A stretch of 64,000 bases of DNA from Mesorhizobium sp. M1C.F.Ca.ET.210.01.1.1 (GTDB lineage Bacteria > Pseudomonadota > Alphaproteobacteria > Rhizobiales > Rhizobiaceae). Position 1 is the stretch's first letter; every line of letters begins with the position of its first letter. This document shows positions 1 through 8,778 of this stretch, one piece after another. The notes under the pieces are model-generated. The model did no database searches and had not been told where the DNA came from. It saw only the letters and a list, made by a program, of their open reading frames with translations. The stretch covers positions 31,377-95,376 of the forward strand of contig NZ_SRUU01000026.1 of assembly GCF_004791585.1 (NCBI RefSeq). The letters are read 5' to 3'. The position numbers and the translations under genes are program-made.

Positions 1-138
1 GCCGCCGCCAAGGCGAACAGGACGATCACCGGCCTCGGCATCCAGCCGCAGGCGATCGCCACGATCCTGCCGAGCTATCTCTGGCGCTTCCGCGCCGCCG
101 GCCAGTTCCAGCAGCGCCGGCCGATAGCCGACCGATAG
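1..138 (+). CDS. C-terminal end of a probable NDUFA9-like NAD-dependent epimerase/dehydratase (partial)
   Basis: Frame 1 is open from the first base to a TAG at 136-138, giving 45 residues with codon use like the neighbours. The residues ILPSYLWRFRAAGQF resemble the C-terminus of rhizobial 'complex I NDUFA9 subunit family' proteins, which are short-chain dehydrogenase-like relatives of the mitochondrial accessory subunit. Only the tail is visible, so the Rossmann domain that would prove the family is outside the window. The assignment rests on remembered similarity of this tail and is moderate at best. The gene converges on the P450 gene, with a hairpin between them. Confidence 0.5.
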   Translation, partial: AAAKANRTITGLGIQPQAIATILPSYLWRFRAAGQFQQRRPIADR

Positions 139-139
139 A

Positions 140-183
140 GCAATTCCAGGAAAAGCGCGCAGCGTCTTTCCGTCCGGAATTGC
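140..183. terminator. Hairpin between convergent genes, also a rhizobial-type intergenic repeat
   Basis: GCAATTCC at 140-147 is exactly complementary to GGAATTGC at 176-183, and an inner GGAAA (149-153) pairs with TTTCC (167-171). It lies between two convergent stop codons, so it could stop transcription from both sides. The sequence looks like a widespread Mesorhizobium intergenic element, which is recollection and not something the window itself proves. Confidence 0.5.
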
Positions 184-201
184 GCTGCCTGGAGGGCGCG
201 A

Positions 202-1578
202 TCAGGCGCGGCGGGAAATCTGCATCGGCAGCCCGCCCTGCGGCTGCGTGGTCAGCTTCTGCACCGGCCATGGCCGGGTTTCGGACGTCACATCGAAGCG
301 GAAGCGCGACAACAGGATGGCCAAAGCGATGATCGCCTCCTGCATGGCGAAGCTGGCGCCGATGCAGACGCGCGGCCCGGCGCCGAAGGGCAGATACTGG
401 AAGCGGTCGATGCGGTCACGGTTTTCCGGATGGAAGCGTTCCGGCATGAAGGCGTCCGGCTTGTCCCAGAGCTTGCGGTGACGGTGTACGACCCAGGGCA
501 TCACCAGCACGGCGGCGTATTTCGGAATGTAGAGACCGTTCCAGGTTTCCGGCTCGATCGGTTCGCGGTTGATCGAAGGCGCCGGCGGATAGAGCCGGAG
601 CGCCTCCTCGAAGGCGGCGCGGGTGAACGGCATGGCGTCCAGCCACTTCGTCGGATCGGGCTCTCTTGCCAGCACCGCGTCGATCTCGCGCTCGACCCGG
701 TCGCGCTCCCAGGGTGCTTCGGCCAGACAGTAGATCGTCCAGCCCAGCGCCCGCGCGGTGGTCTCGTGGCCGGCGCCGATGAAGGTGATGATGTTGTCCT
801 CGACTTCCGCGCGCGTCAGCCCGTCCGGCCCTTCGGCCCGCAACAGAAGCGTCAGGAAATCCTGCGGCACGCCGTCGGGATCGCGCTTCAGCCGCTCCTC
901 GCGCAGCCTCACCGTGTTGGCGACGATGTTGCGGAAATAGGCCATGGTCTTGCGGCCACGGATGCGGGTCAGCCTGGGCAGCCATTCCGGCGCGCGCAAA
1001 AGGTCGAGCGGATCGACGCGGCCCATTGTCTCGAACAGGCGGTCGACCTCCTTGGCGAAGCTGCCCGGCTCGCCCGCGATCTCGCCGGAAAACAGCGTCT
1101 CGGCGAGGATGTCATAGGTGAGCATCGTCATGTCACGGGCGACGTCGAACGTGCCGCCAGCCTCGTAGCAGGTGACGAATTCCAGCGTGCGCTTCAGCAT
1201 CGGCTCGGCGAAGCCGAAGATATGGCGCGGCGTGAACATCGGCGCCATCGCCTTGCGCGAGCGCTTCCACACCTCGCCCTCAGCCGTGAGCAGGCCGTCG
1301 CGCAGGATGGGGCGCAGGATCAGCTGGCGCACCGTCGCCATCTTGTAGTTCCTGGCGTTGTCGATCAGCACGTGGCGGATGAGGCCGGGATCGTTGGCAA
1401 TGACCAGCGGCCCGCCGATGCCGGTCACCGATATCCACGGCTCGTTATAGGTATGCTCGCCCCACAGCTCGAGCGGGTTGCGGTAGACGATGCGCATCAT
1501 CTCCAGCGTCGAGGGAGGCTGGGTGCGCGGCTTCGGCGCGGGCGGCACGAAGGGGGCGGGCTTGGTGTCCATGGGCAT
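202..1578 (-). CDS. Cytochrome P450
   Basis: A haem-thiolate monooxygenase of about 458 residues, the usual size for a bacterial soluble P450. Visible landmarks are the I-helix oxygen-activation motif GAGHETTAR, the K-helix ExxR within EEALRLYPPAP, and the haem-binding loop FGAGPRVCIG with the cysteine ligand near residue 400. The ATG at 1576-1578 (MPMDTKPAP) is preferred over the much longer open frame because the upstream residues look non-coding and overlap the divergent promoter. The N-terminus is proline-rich and has no membrane anchor. Substrate cannot be told from sequence. No ferredoxin or ferredoxin reductase lies next to it, so electron partners must be encoded elsewhere. Confidence 0.9.
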   Translation of the reverse strand: MPMDTKPAPFVPPAPKPRTQPPSTLEMMRIVYRNPLELWGEHTYNEPWISVTGIGGPLVIANDPGLIRHVLIDNARNYKMATVRQLILRPILRDGLLTAEGEVWKRSRKAMAPMFTPRHIFGFAEPMLKRTLEFVTCYEAGGTFDVARDMTMLTYDILAETLFSGEIAGEPGSFAKEVDRLFETMGRVDPLDLLRAPEWLPRLTRIRGRKTMAYFRNIVANTVRLREERLKRDPDGVPQDFLTLLLRAEGPDGLTRAEVEDNIITFIGAGHETTARALGWTIYCLAEAPWERDRVEREIDAVLAREPDPTKWLDAMPFTRAAFEEALRLYPPAPSINREPIEPETWNGLYIPKYAAVLVMPWVVHRHRKLWDKPDAFMPERFHPENRDRIDRFQYLPFGAGPRVCIGASFAMQEAIIALAILLSRFRFDVTSETRPWPVQKLTTQPQGGLPMQISRRA

Positions 1579-1701
1579 GCTCCGCAGGCAATGCTGAATG
1601 TAGTGCCCGGCAAAGCGCGCGTCCATGTGACTGAACGGCAGTCGGCGAGCAGACCGCCTCGCCTGAATGTGAACGGCGTCCCCCGGTGGCTGCTTGTTGA
1701 C

Positions 1702-1723
1702 GGTGACCGTATATTTAGTCACC
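1702..1723. promoter_or_regulatory. Operator-like inverted repeat between P450 and FMN reductase genes
   Basis: GGTGAC (1702-1707) and GTCACC (1718-1723) form a perfect 6-bp inverted repeat with a 10-bp AT-rich spacer (cgtatattta). It is about 30 bp upstream of the GTG start of the FMN reductase-like gene and 124 bp from the divergent P450 start. The shape suits a winged-helix dimer of the HxlR or MarR kind, but no such gene is adjacent. Confidence 0.35.
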
Positions 1724-1752
1724 AACGGATACCGAGAATCGAGGAGCCACCC

Positions 1753-2334
1753 GTGAAGCATCAGTTGAGCATCATCATCGGCAGCACGCGGCCGGGACGC
1801 GCCGGCCCGATCTTTGCCGAATGCCTGGAAGCTATCGCGCGCGAGCACGGCAGCTTCGAGCCGGTGCTGACCGACATCGCCGCCTTCAGGCTGCCGCTGC
1901 TCGACGAGCCGCATCATCCGCGCCTGGGCAAATACGAGAACGACCACACCAAGGCCTGGTCGAAGGCGATCGATGCCGCCGACGCCTTCGTCTTCGTGGC
2001 GCCGGAGTATAATTACTTCGCGGCACCGGCGATTGTTAATGCCGTCGACTATCTGCTCAAGGAGTGGCGCTACAAGCCGGCCGCGATCTTCAGCTACGGC
2101 GGGGTTTCAGGAGGCCTGCGCGCGGCGCAGGCGCTGAAGCCGCTGCTGACCGCGGTCGGCGTCATGCCGATCCCGGAAGGCGTGGCGCTGCCCTCCTACC
2201 GGGCCCTGCTCGACAAGGACGGCGCGTACCGTCCGAGCGAACAGGTGCTGGGCGGCGCCAGGACCATGCTGGACGAGCTGTTCCGCTGGAGCGAGGCGCT
2301 GAAGGCGCTGCGCGCCGGCCTCCCTTCGGGATAG
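1753..2334 (+). CDS. NAD(P)H-dependent FMN reductase-like flavoprotein
   Basis: A flavodoxin-like fold protein of 193 residues. The N-terminal phosphate-binding loop GSTRPGR follows the first beta strand directly, and PEYNY near residue 85 is the second flavin-contact motif typical of NADPH-dependent FMN reductases and azoreductase-like quinone reductases. The GTG start at 1753 is chosen because GAGGAG lies six bases upstream and the protein then begins right at the first strand; the longer open frame upstream overlaps the P450 gene. The physiological acceptor (FMN, quinone, azo compound) is unknown. It is divergent from the P450 gene and may share its control region. Confidence 0.85.
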   Translation: MKHQLSIIIGSTRPGRAGPIFAECLEAIAREHGSFEPVLTDIAAFRLPLLDEPHHPRLGKYENDHTKAWSKAIDAADAFVFVAPEYNYFAAPAIVNAVDYLLKEWRYKPAAIFSYGGVSGGLRAAQALKPLLTAVGVMPIPEGVALPSYRALLDKDGAYRPSEQVLGGARTMLDELFRWSEALKALRAGLPSG

Positions 2335-2570
2335 GAGCGACCCTGATATGACTGCCGCGGGCCGTGCTCTGGCGCGGCTTTCGCGGCGCTGTCCGCGCCC
2401 GCCTTACGGTGCATCGCCCCAGGGCCTGCGAAAGGTCGCCCGCCAAGCCTGCAAAATGCCGGCAAACCTTGGAAAACCGGCCGTTTGCGCCTATATCTAC
2501 GACATCAAAACGGCGCGATTCGGGGCCATTTTCTCGCGCCGGATCAGCGACATCAATCAGACAGGTTTTC

Positions 2571-5042
2571 ATGAGCGACCAGACCGAGAGCGCCAATGGC
2601 GCGGAAGCCGAGTACGGCGCCGATTCCATCAAGGTTTTGAAGGGGTTGGATGCTGTCCGCAAGCGGCCGGGCATGTATATCGGCGATACCGACGACGGCT
2701 CGGGCCTGCACCACATGGTCTATGAGGTGGTGGACAACGCCATCGACGAGGCCCTGGCCGGACATGCCGATCTCGTCTCTGTGACGCTCAACCCCGACGG
2801 TTCGGTGACCGTCATCGACAATGGCCGCGGCATTCCGACCGATATCCACCCCTCGGAGGGCGTTTCGGCGGCCGAAGTGATCATGACGCAGCTTCATGCC
2901 GGCGGCAAATTCGACCAGAACTCCTACAAGGTCTCCGGCGGCCTGCACGGTGTCGGCGTGTCGGTGGTCAACGCGCTTTCGGCATGGCTGAAGCTCAAGA
3001 TCCGCCGCAACGGCGAAATCTTCGAGATGAGCTTCACCCACGGCAATGCCGACGCGCCTTTGAAGGTGACGGGCAGCTACGAGCAGGACAAGCGCCCGGG
3101 CACTTACGAGGGCCGCAGCGGCAGCGCGATCACCTTCTTCCCGTCGGCCGAGACCTTCACCATGGTCGAGTTCGACTACAACACGCTGGAGCACCGGCTG
3201 CGCGAGCTTGCCTTCCTCAATTCCGGCGTGCGCATCGTGCTGACCGACGCCCGCCATGCCGACCTGGTGCGGCACGAGCTGCACTATGACGGCGGCCTCG
3301 AGGAGTTCGTCAAATATCTCGACCGGGTCAAGAAGCCGCTGATCGAGAAGCCGATCGCGATCCGCGCCGAGCGCGACGGCATCACCGTCGAAGTGGCGAT
3401 GTGGTGGAACGACAGCTACCACGAGAATGTGCTGGCATTCACCAACAACATCCCGCAGCGCGACGGCGGCACGCATCTGGCCGGCTTCCGCGCCGCGCTG
3501 ACGCGGCAGATCACCGGCTATGGCGAGTCCTCCGGCCAGACCAAGAAGGAAAAGGTTTCACTGACCGGCGACGACTGCCGCGAAGGCCTGACCGCGGTTC
3601 TGTCGGTCAAGGTCCCGGATCCGAAATTCTCCTCGCAGACCAAGGACAAGCTGGTCTCGTCGGAAGTGCGGCCGGTGGTGGAAAGCCTGGTCAACGAGGC
3701 GCTGGGCACCTGGCTGGAAGAGCATCCGAGCGAAGGCAAGGTGGTGGTCGAGAAGGTGATCCAGGCGGCGGCGGCGCGCGAAGCCGCGCGCAAGGCGCGC
3801 GACATCACCCGCAAGAGCACGCTCGGCGTCACCTCGCTGCCCGGCAAGCTTGCCGATTGCCAGGAGCGCGATCCGGCAAAGTCGGAAATCTTCATCGTCG
3901 AGGGTGACTCGGCCGGCGGCTCGGCCAAGGGCGGGCGCTCGCGCCAGAACCAGGCCATCCTGCCGCTGCGCGGCAAGATCCTGAACGTCGAGCGGGCGCG
4001 CTTCGACCGCATGCTTTCTTCCGACATGATCGGCACGCTGATCACCGCGCTCGGCACCTCGATCGGCAAGGACGAGTTCAACGCCGACAAGCTGCGCTAC
4101 CACAAGATCATCCTGATGACGGACGCCGACGTCGACGGCGCCCATATCCGCACGCTGCTGCTCACTTTCTTCTTCCGGCAGATGCCGGAGCTGATCGAGC
4201 GCGGCCATCTCTACATCGCCCAGCCGCCGCTCTACAAAGTGACGCGGGGCAAGAGTTCGCAATACCTCAAGGACGAAAGCGCCTATGAGGAATATCTGAT
4301 CGAGTCGGGGCTGGAAGAGACGTCGCTGACGCTCGGCTCGGGCGAGGTGCGCACCGGTCAGGACCTGCGCAGCGCCGTCGACGACGCGCTGGCGGTGCGG
4401 CACCTGATCAACGGGCTGCACACGCGCTACAACCGCAGCGTCGTCGAGCAGGCGGCAATCGCCGGCGCGCTCAACGCCGACGTGCTTGCCGACCTCGGCC
4501 GCGCCACGGCGATGGCCGAGCGGGTCGCCAGGCGCCTCGACATGATCGCCGAGGAGACGGAGCGCGGCTGGACCGGGCGGCTGTCGACCTCCAATGACGG
4601 TTCCGGCGGCTATGTGTTCGAGCGCACGGTGCGCGGCGTCAAGGACGCGGTTCAGCTCGATGCCGGGCTGATCAACTCGGCCGATGCGCGCCAGCTCGAC
4701 CGCTACGCGCCGCGCCTGGCGGAAGTCTATGGCGAGCAGCCGACGCTGCGCCGCAAGGAGACTTCGGAGCTTCTTTCGGGACCGCTGGCGCTGCTCAACG
4801 CGGTGTTCGCCGCCGGTCGCAAGGGGCTTACCATGCAGCGCTACAAGGGCCTTGGCGAAATGAACGCCGAGCAGCTCTGGGAAACCACGCTGGACCCGAA
4901 TGTGCGCTCGCTGCTGCAGGTCAAGGTGAATGATGCCACCGACGCCGACTCGCTATTCTCGCGGCTGATGGGCGACGAGGTGGAGCCGCGGCGCGAGTTC
5001 ATCCAGGACAACGCGCTGTCGGTGGCCAATCTGGACATTTGA
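2571..5042 (+). CDS. gyrB: DNA gyrase subunit B
   Basis: ATPase subunit of the type II topoisomerase that introduces negative supercoils, 823 residues. The GHKL ATPase motifs are present in order: EVVDNAIDEA, DNGRGIP and GGLHGVGVSVVNALS. The TOPRIM domain follows with EGDSAGGSAKGGR and DADVDGAHIR, and the C-terminal signature QRYKGLGEMN is intact. The ATG at 2571 (MSDQTESANG) is used; the open frame continues upstream but the protein-like sequence starts here. A 236-bp leader separates it from the preceding gene and a strong terminator follows, so it is probably monocistronic. Confidence 0.98.
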   Translation: MSDQTESANGAEAEYGADSIKVLKGLDAVRKRPGMYIGDTDDGSGLHHMVYEVVDNAIDEALAGHADLVSVTLNPDGSVTVIDNGRGIPTDIHPSEGVSAAEVIMTQLHAGGKFDQNSYKVSGGLHGVGVSVVNALSAWLKLKIRRNGEIFEMSFTHGNADAPLKVTGSYEQDKRPGTYEGRSGSAITFFPSAETFTMVEFDYNTLEHRLRELAFLNSGVRIVLTDARHADLVRHELHYDGGLEEFVKYLDRVKKPLIEKPIAIRAERDGITVEVAMWWNDSYHENVLAFTNNIPQRDGGTHLAGFRAALTRQITGYGESSGQTKKEKVSLTGDDCREGLTAVLSVKVPDPKFSSQTKDKLVSSEVRPVVESLVNEALGTWLEEHPSEGKVVVEKVIQAAAAREAARKARDITRKSTLGVTSLPGKLADCQERDPAKSEIFIVEGDSAGGSAKGGRSRQNQAILPLRGKILNVERARFDRMLSSDMIGTLITALGTSIGKDEFNADKLRYHKIILMTDADVDGAHIRTLLLTFFFRQMPELIERGHLYIAQPPLYKVTRGKSSQYLKDESAYEEYLIESGLEETSLTLGSGEVRTGQDLRSAVDDALAVRHLINGLHTRYNRSVVEQAAIAGALNADVLADLGRATAMAERVARRLDMIAEETERGWTGRLSTSNDGSGGYVFERTVRGVKDAVQLDAGLINSADARQLDRYAPRLAEVYGEQPTLRRKETSELLSGPLALLNAVFAAGRKGLTMQRYKGLGEMNAEQLWETTLDPNVRSLLQVKVNDATDADSLFSRLMGDEVEPRREFIQDNALSVANLDI

Positions 5043-5066
5043 GCAGGCCGACAGCCTTCTGCAACG

Positions 5067-5096
5067 AAAAAGCCCGGCGGACGCCGGGCTTTTTTT
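5067..5096 (+). terminator. Rho-independent terminator of gyrB
   Basis: A 9-bp perfect stem, AGCCCGGCG (5071-5079) with CGCCGGGCT (5082-5090), is followed by a run of T ending at 5096. A run of A precedes the stem, so it may also act for the convergent pntB transcript. Confidence 0.9.
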
Positions 5097-5114
5097 GCGG
5101 AAGGCTGCGGCCAA

Positions 5115-6512
5115 TCAGTGATCCATGGCCTTGACGATTTCCTCGGTCATCTTCTTGGCGTCGCCGAGCAGCATCATGGTGCCGTCCTTGTAGAACAGCG
5201 TGTTGTCGATGCCGGCATAGCCGGAGCCGAGCGAGCGCTTGACGAACAGGCAGGTGCGGGCCTTGTCGACGTCGAGGATAGGCATGCCGTAGATCGGCGA
5301 GGACTTGTCGTCGCGCGCGGACGGGTTGGTGACGTCGTTGGCGCCGATGACATAGGCGACGTCGGCCTGCGCGAACTCGGAGTTAATGTCCTCCAGCTCG
5401 AACACCTCGTCATAGGGCACGTTGGCTTCGGCGAGCAGCACGTTCATGTGGCCGGGCATGCGGCCGGCGACCGGGTGAATGGCGTACTTCACCTCGACGC
5501 CGTTGGCCTTGAGCTTGTCGGCCATTTCGCGCAGCGCGTGCTGGGCCTGGGCGACCGCCATGCCGTAGCCCGGCACGATGATAACCTTCTGGGCGTTCAT
5601 CATCAGATAGGCCGCGTCGTCAGCCGAGCCCTGCTTGACGGTGCGCTCGATGCCGTCGTCGGCAGCCGCCGCCGTCTCGCCGCCGAAGCCGCCAAGGATG
5701 ACCGAGATGAAGCTCCGGTTCATGCCCTTGCACATGATGTAGGACAGGATCGCACCGGACGAGCCGACCAGCGCGCCGGTGATGATCAGCGCCAGGTTGC
5801 CGAGCGTGAAGCCAAGCGCCGCGGCAGCCCAACCCGAGTAGGAATTCAGCATCGACACCACGACCGGCATGTCGGCGCCGCCGATCGGAATGATGAGCAG
5901 CACGCCGAGCACCAGCGAGGCGGCGACGATCAGCCAGAAGACCAGCTTGGACTCGGTGTTGACCAGAAGCACAATCAGCACGAACAGCGCCACACCGAGC
6001 GCGATGTTGATGACGTGGCGGCCGCCGATCATGATCGGCTTGCCGGACATGCGGCCATCGAGCTTCAGGAAGGCAATGACCGAGCCGGTGAAGGTGATGG
6101 CGCCGATGGCGACGCCAAGGCTCATCTCGACAAGCGCCTGGGCGTGGATGTCGCCGGCCGTGCCGATGCCAAAACTTTCCGGCGCGTAGATGGCGGCGGC
6201 CGCCACCATGACGGCGGCAAAGCCCACCAGTGAGTGGAAGGCGGCGACCAGCTGCGGCATCGAGGTCATGGCGATGCGGCGCGCCACGTAGGCGCCGACG
6301 CCGCCGCCAATGGCGAGGCCAACCACGATCAGGCCGAAGCGGCCGGCCGAGGGCAGAGCCAGCGCCAGCGTGGTGGCGATGGCAATGCCCATGCCGATCA
6401 TGCCGTAGAGATTGCCCCGGCGGCTGGTTGTCGGGTGCGACAGGCCGCGCAGCGCCAGGATGAACAGGATGCCGGATACCAGATAGAGGAAGGAAGCGAG
6501 ATTGACGGTCAC
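5115..6512 (-). CDS. pntB: NAD(P) transhydrogenase subunit beta
   Basis: Membrane and NADP(H)-binding subunit of the proton-translocating transhydrogenase, which uses the proton gradient to reduce NADP+ with NADH. About 465 residues: a series of hydrophobic helices fills the first 260 residues, then the cytoplasmic dIII domain carries the NADP-binding stretch VIIVPGYGMAVAQAQ and GRMPGHMNVLLAEA. The GTG start at 6510-6512 (VTVNLASFLYLVSG) lies one base after the stop of pntAB, so translation is probably coupled. The longer open frame upstream belongs to another frame of pntAB. It ends close to the gyrB terminator. Confidence 0.96.
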   Translation of the reverse strand: MTVNLASFLYLVSGILFILALRGLSHPTTSRRGNLYGMIGMGIAIATTLALALPSAGRFGLIVVGLAIGGGVGAYVARRIAMTSMPQLVAAFHSLVGFAAVMVAAAAIYAPESFGIGTAGDIHAQALVEMSLGVAIGAITFTGSVIAFLKLDGRMSGKPIMIGGRHVINIALGVALFVLIVLLVNTESKLVFWLIVAASLVLGVLLIIPIGGADMPVVVSMLNSYSGWAAAALGFTLGNLALIITGALVGSSGAILSYIMCKGMNRSFISVILGGFGGETAAAADDGIERTVKQGSADDAAYLMMNAQKVIIVPGYGMAVAQAQHALREMADKLKANGVEVKYAIHPVAGRMPGHMNVLLAEANVPYDEVFELEDINSEFAQADVAYVIGANDVTNPSARDDKSSPIYGMPILDVDKARTCLFVKRSLGSGYAGIDNTLFYKDGTMMLLGDAKKMTEEIVKAMDH

Positions 6513-6513
6513 G

Positions 6514-6936
6514 TCACTTGTCCTTCTTCTTGTACATGGCGAGCATGCGCTGGGTAACGAGGAAGCCGCCGAAGATGTTGACCGAGACCAGCACCAGGGC
6601 GACGAAGCCGAAACCCGCGGCAAGGCCGGAGGCCGCGATACCGACGGCAAGCAGCGCGCCGACGACGATGACCGAGGAGATGGCGTTGGTGACGGCCATC
6701 AGCGGCGTGTGCAGCGCCGGCGTCACCGACCAGACGACATAATAGCCGACGAAGATCGCCAGCACGAAAATGGCGAAGCGGAAGACGAAGGGATCGATGG
6801 CGCCGCCCGACAGCGCATGCGCCGCGTTGCCGGCAGCCTCGACGCCGGCGGGCGCATTGGCCAGGTCCTGCACCGCCAAGCGGACGGCGGCGGTCGCCTG
6901 ATCGAGCTGGTCGAGGGCTTTCTGCAGCTGTTCCAT
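6514..6936 (-). CDS. pntAB: NAD(P) transhydrogenase subunit alpha part 2 (membrane part)
   Basis: A 140-residue protein with three or four predicted membrane helices (for example FRFAIFVLAIFVGYYVVW, and AISSVIVVGALLAVG). It corresponds to the C-terminal membrane portion of the single PntA of enterobacteria. Alphaproteobacteria, first studied in Rhodospirillum rubrum, carry this split form. The ATG at 6934-6936 overlaps the stop codon of pntAA (TGATG), so the two are translationally coupled; a GTG immediately upstream is an alternative start. The N-terminus (MEQLQKALDQLDQATAAV) is a short amphipathic segment before the first helix. Confidence 0.95.
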   Translation of the reverse strand: MEQLQKALDQLDQATAAVRLAVQDLANAPAGVEAAGNAAHALSGGAIDPFVFRFAIFVLAIFVGYYVVWSVTPALHTPLMAVTNAISSVIVVGALLAVGIAASGLAAGFGFVALVLVSVNIFGGFLVTQRMLAMYKKKDK

Positions 6937-8216
6937 CACGCGGTCCCTTTCGACTTAGACGAGGGCGACTTGGCTGCGACAGGTTTCTTCGCCGCGGTCT
7001 TCTTCACAGCGGGCTTGGCCGAGGCGTCGGCGACCATGGTCGTGGCCGGTATCGCGGCGGGTTCGGTGCGCGGCGCCTCGACGGCCTTGGCGAAGGCCGG
7101 ATGCACCACCTTGCCGCCATCGGTCAGCATCGTCGCCTTGACCAGCTCGTCGTCGCGTTTGATCGCAAGCTCCTTCGCCGCCTTGTCGACCATCGTCTCG
7201 AGGAAGGCGTAAAGGTTCTTGGCATAGAGCAGAGAGGCGGATGCGGCGACGCGGCCCGACACGTTGAGATGGCCGACGATCTTGACGCCGTTTTCCGTCG
7301 TCACGACCTTGCCGGGTACCGCTCCCTCGACATTGCCGCCACGCTCGACCGCGAGGTCGACAATCACCGAGCCCGGCTTCATCGAGGCGACCATGGCGGC
7401 AGAGACCAGCTTCGGCGCCGGACGTCCAGGGATCAGCGCCGTGGTGATGACGATGTCCTGCTTGGCGATGTGCTCGGCGGTCAGCGCCGCCTGCTTGGCC
7501 TGGTATTCCTTCGACATCTCCTTGGCATAGCCGCCGGCGGTCTCGGCCGCCTTGAACTCCTCGTCCTCGACGGCAAGGAATTTGGCGCCGAGCGACTGCA
7601 CCTGCTCCTTCACGGCAGGGCGCACGTCGGTGGCGGTGACGACGGCGCCGAGACGGCGCGCGGTGGCGATGGCCTGCAGGCCGGCGACGCCGACGCCCAT
7701 GATGAAGGTCTTGGCCGCCGGCACCGTGCCCGCCGCCGTCATCATCATCGGCAGCGCGCGGTCATACTCGGCGGCCGCATCGATCACCGCCTGGTAGCCA
7801 GCAAGATTGGCCTGCGAGGACAGCACGTCCATCACCTGCGCGCGGGTGATGCGCGGCATGAATTCCATGGAGAAAGCGGTAATCCCGGCCTTGGCCATCG
7901 CGGAGAGTGCCGCATCGTTGCCGTAGGGATCCATGATTGCGATCACAGCCGCGCCCGACTTGTAGCCCTTGAGCTCCGCATCGGTCGGTCGGCGCACCTT
8001 CAGCACCACGTCGGCCTTCGACGCGTCGGCTGCCTTGCCGATCGCGGCACCCGCCTTGGCGAACTCCTCGTCGGGGATGCGCGAGCCGAGGCCGGCGCCC
8101 TTCTCGACGATCACCTCGAAGCCCAGGCCCGCAAGCCGTTTCACCGTCTCAGGCGAAGCCGCGACGCGCGGCTCGTTCGCATCAAGCTCACGAGGGATGA
8201 ATACCGTCTGCCCCAC
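6936..8216 (-). CDS. pntAA: NAD(P) transhydrogenase subunit alpha part 1 (NAD-binding part)
   Basis: Soluble NAD(H)-binding dI subunit, 426 residues. It has the alanine dehydrogenase/PntAA fold, with PRELDANEPRVAASPE at the N-terminus, the Rossmann loop VGVAGLQAIATARRLGA near residue 175, and the mobile-loop region VEDEEFKAAETAGGYAKEMS. GTG start at 8214-8216 with AAGGAT upstream. The last 35 residues are an Ala/Lys/Pro-rich tail with repeated KKTAAKK and AAKSPSSKSK that is not part of the catalytic fold. First gene of a tightly packed pntAA-pntAB-pntB operon. Confidence 0.96.
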   Translation of the reverse strand: MGQTVFIPRELDANEPRVAASPETVKRLAGLGFEVIVEKGAGLGSRIPDEEFAKAGAAIGKAADASKADVVLKVRRPTDAELKGYKSGAAVIAIMDPYGNDAALSAMAKAGITAFSMEFMPRITRAQVMDVLSSQANLAGYQAVIDAAAEYDRALPMMMTAAGTVPAAKTFIMGVGVAGLQAIATARRLGAVVTATDVRPAVKEQVQSLGAKFLAVEDEEFKAAETAGGYAKEMSKEYQAKQAALTAEHIAKQDIVITTALIPGRPAPKLVSAAMVASMKPGSVIVDLAVERGGNVEGAVPGKVVTTENGVKIVGHLNVSGRVAASASLLYAKNLYAFLETMVDKAAKELAIKRDDELVKATMLTDGGKVVHPAFAKAVEAPRTEPAAIPATTMVADASAKPAVKKTAAKKPVAAKSPSSKSKGTA

Positions 8217-8302
8217 CGGATGATCCTTTCGACTGGAACCTTGCTGCGCAAGGCGTCAGCCGGGATACCCGGCGGGACGTCGAACGCAATGGCTTGGAAA
8301 GT

Positions 8303-8527
8303 CTACCGCAGAATGAAATAGCCGACGGCCATGATCACGATGAACAGGATGGTCGCCGAGAAGAAGCCGCCAGCGAAGAAACCGAAGGCCATGGCCAGGA
8401 GGATGGCGGCGCAGAAGAGGGAGCCATATTTGGCGAGCGAGAGGAAGGCCGCATAGGTGCGGTCATGCTCGGCATAGTCCATCTTCGCGCCCAGCTCGAC
8501 AGGACCGGTCGGCGTGTGATCAGCCAT
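8303..8527 (-). CDS. aa3-type cytochrome c oxidase subunit IV
   Basis: A 74-residue protein with the pattern of the small bacterial aa3 oxidase subunit IV family: a soluble N-terminus with the signature MDYAEHDRTYAAF, then two hydrophobic stretches ending in VIMAVGYFILR. The ATG at 8525-8527 (MADHTPTG) is preferred because the family begins shortly before the MDYxEH signature; the frame could extend upstream to 8587. It lies just upstream of pntAA on the same strand with an 86-bp gap, a linkage I recall from other Rhizobiales. The catalytic oxidase subunits are not in this window. Confidence 0.88.
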   Translation of the reverse strand: MADHTPTGPVELGAKMDYAEHDRTYAAFLSLAKYGSLFCAAILLAMAFGFFAGGFFSATILFIVIMAVGYFILR

Positions 8528-8540
8528 TAGGAGTACCCCT

Positions 8541-8556
8541 TCGAAGATATCTTCGA
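8541..8556. promoter_or_regulatory. Perfect 16-bp palindrome ahead of the subunit IV gene
   Basis: TCGAAGATATCTTCGA is a perfect palindrome whose near edge lies 13 bp from the start codon at 8527, between the ribosome binding region and the presumed promoter. It could be an operator or a leader hairpin. No regulator gene is next to it. Confidence 0.35.
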
Positions 8557-8778
8557 GGCACATAGCGAAAAGCCGGACGGAGAGCAATGGCGCTATTGCC
8601 GCACGGCGCGCGACAACAGCCTCAAATGAAAGTTGAAGGCCGGCGGCCGTTGCAAACCATGGTGGGCGCCGCCGATCCCTTCAGGATGTCTGAACGTGCG
8701 ACGATAATTTCGCGCTTTCCGGCGAAACGTGACGTGACTAGGCTTACCGGAACCAATGACTGGGCAATCACGCGCATG

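Noticed and set aside
1579..1947. Extension of the P450 frame upstream of 1578
   Set aside because: The extra residues overlap the FMN reductase gene and its promoter, and are not part of any P450 fold.
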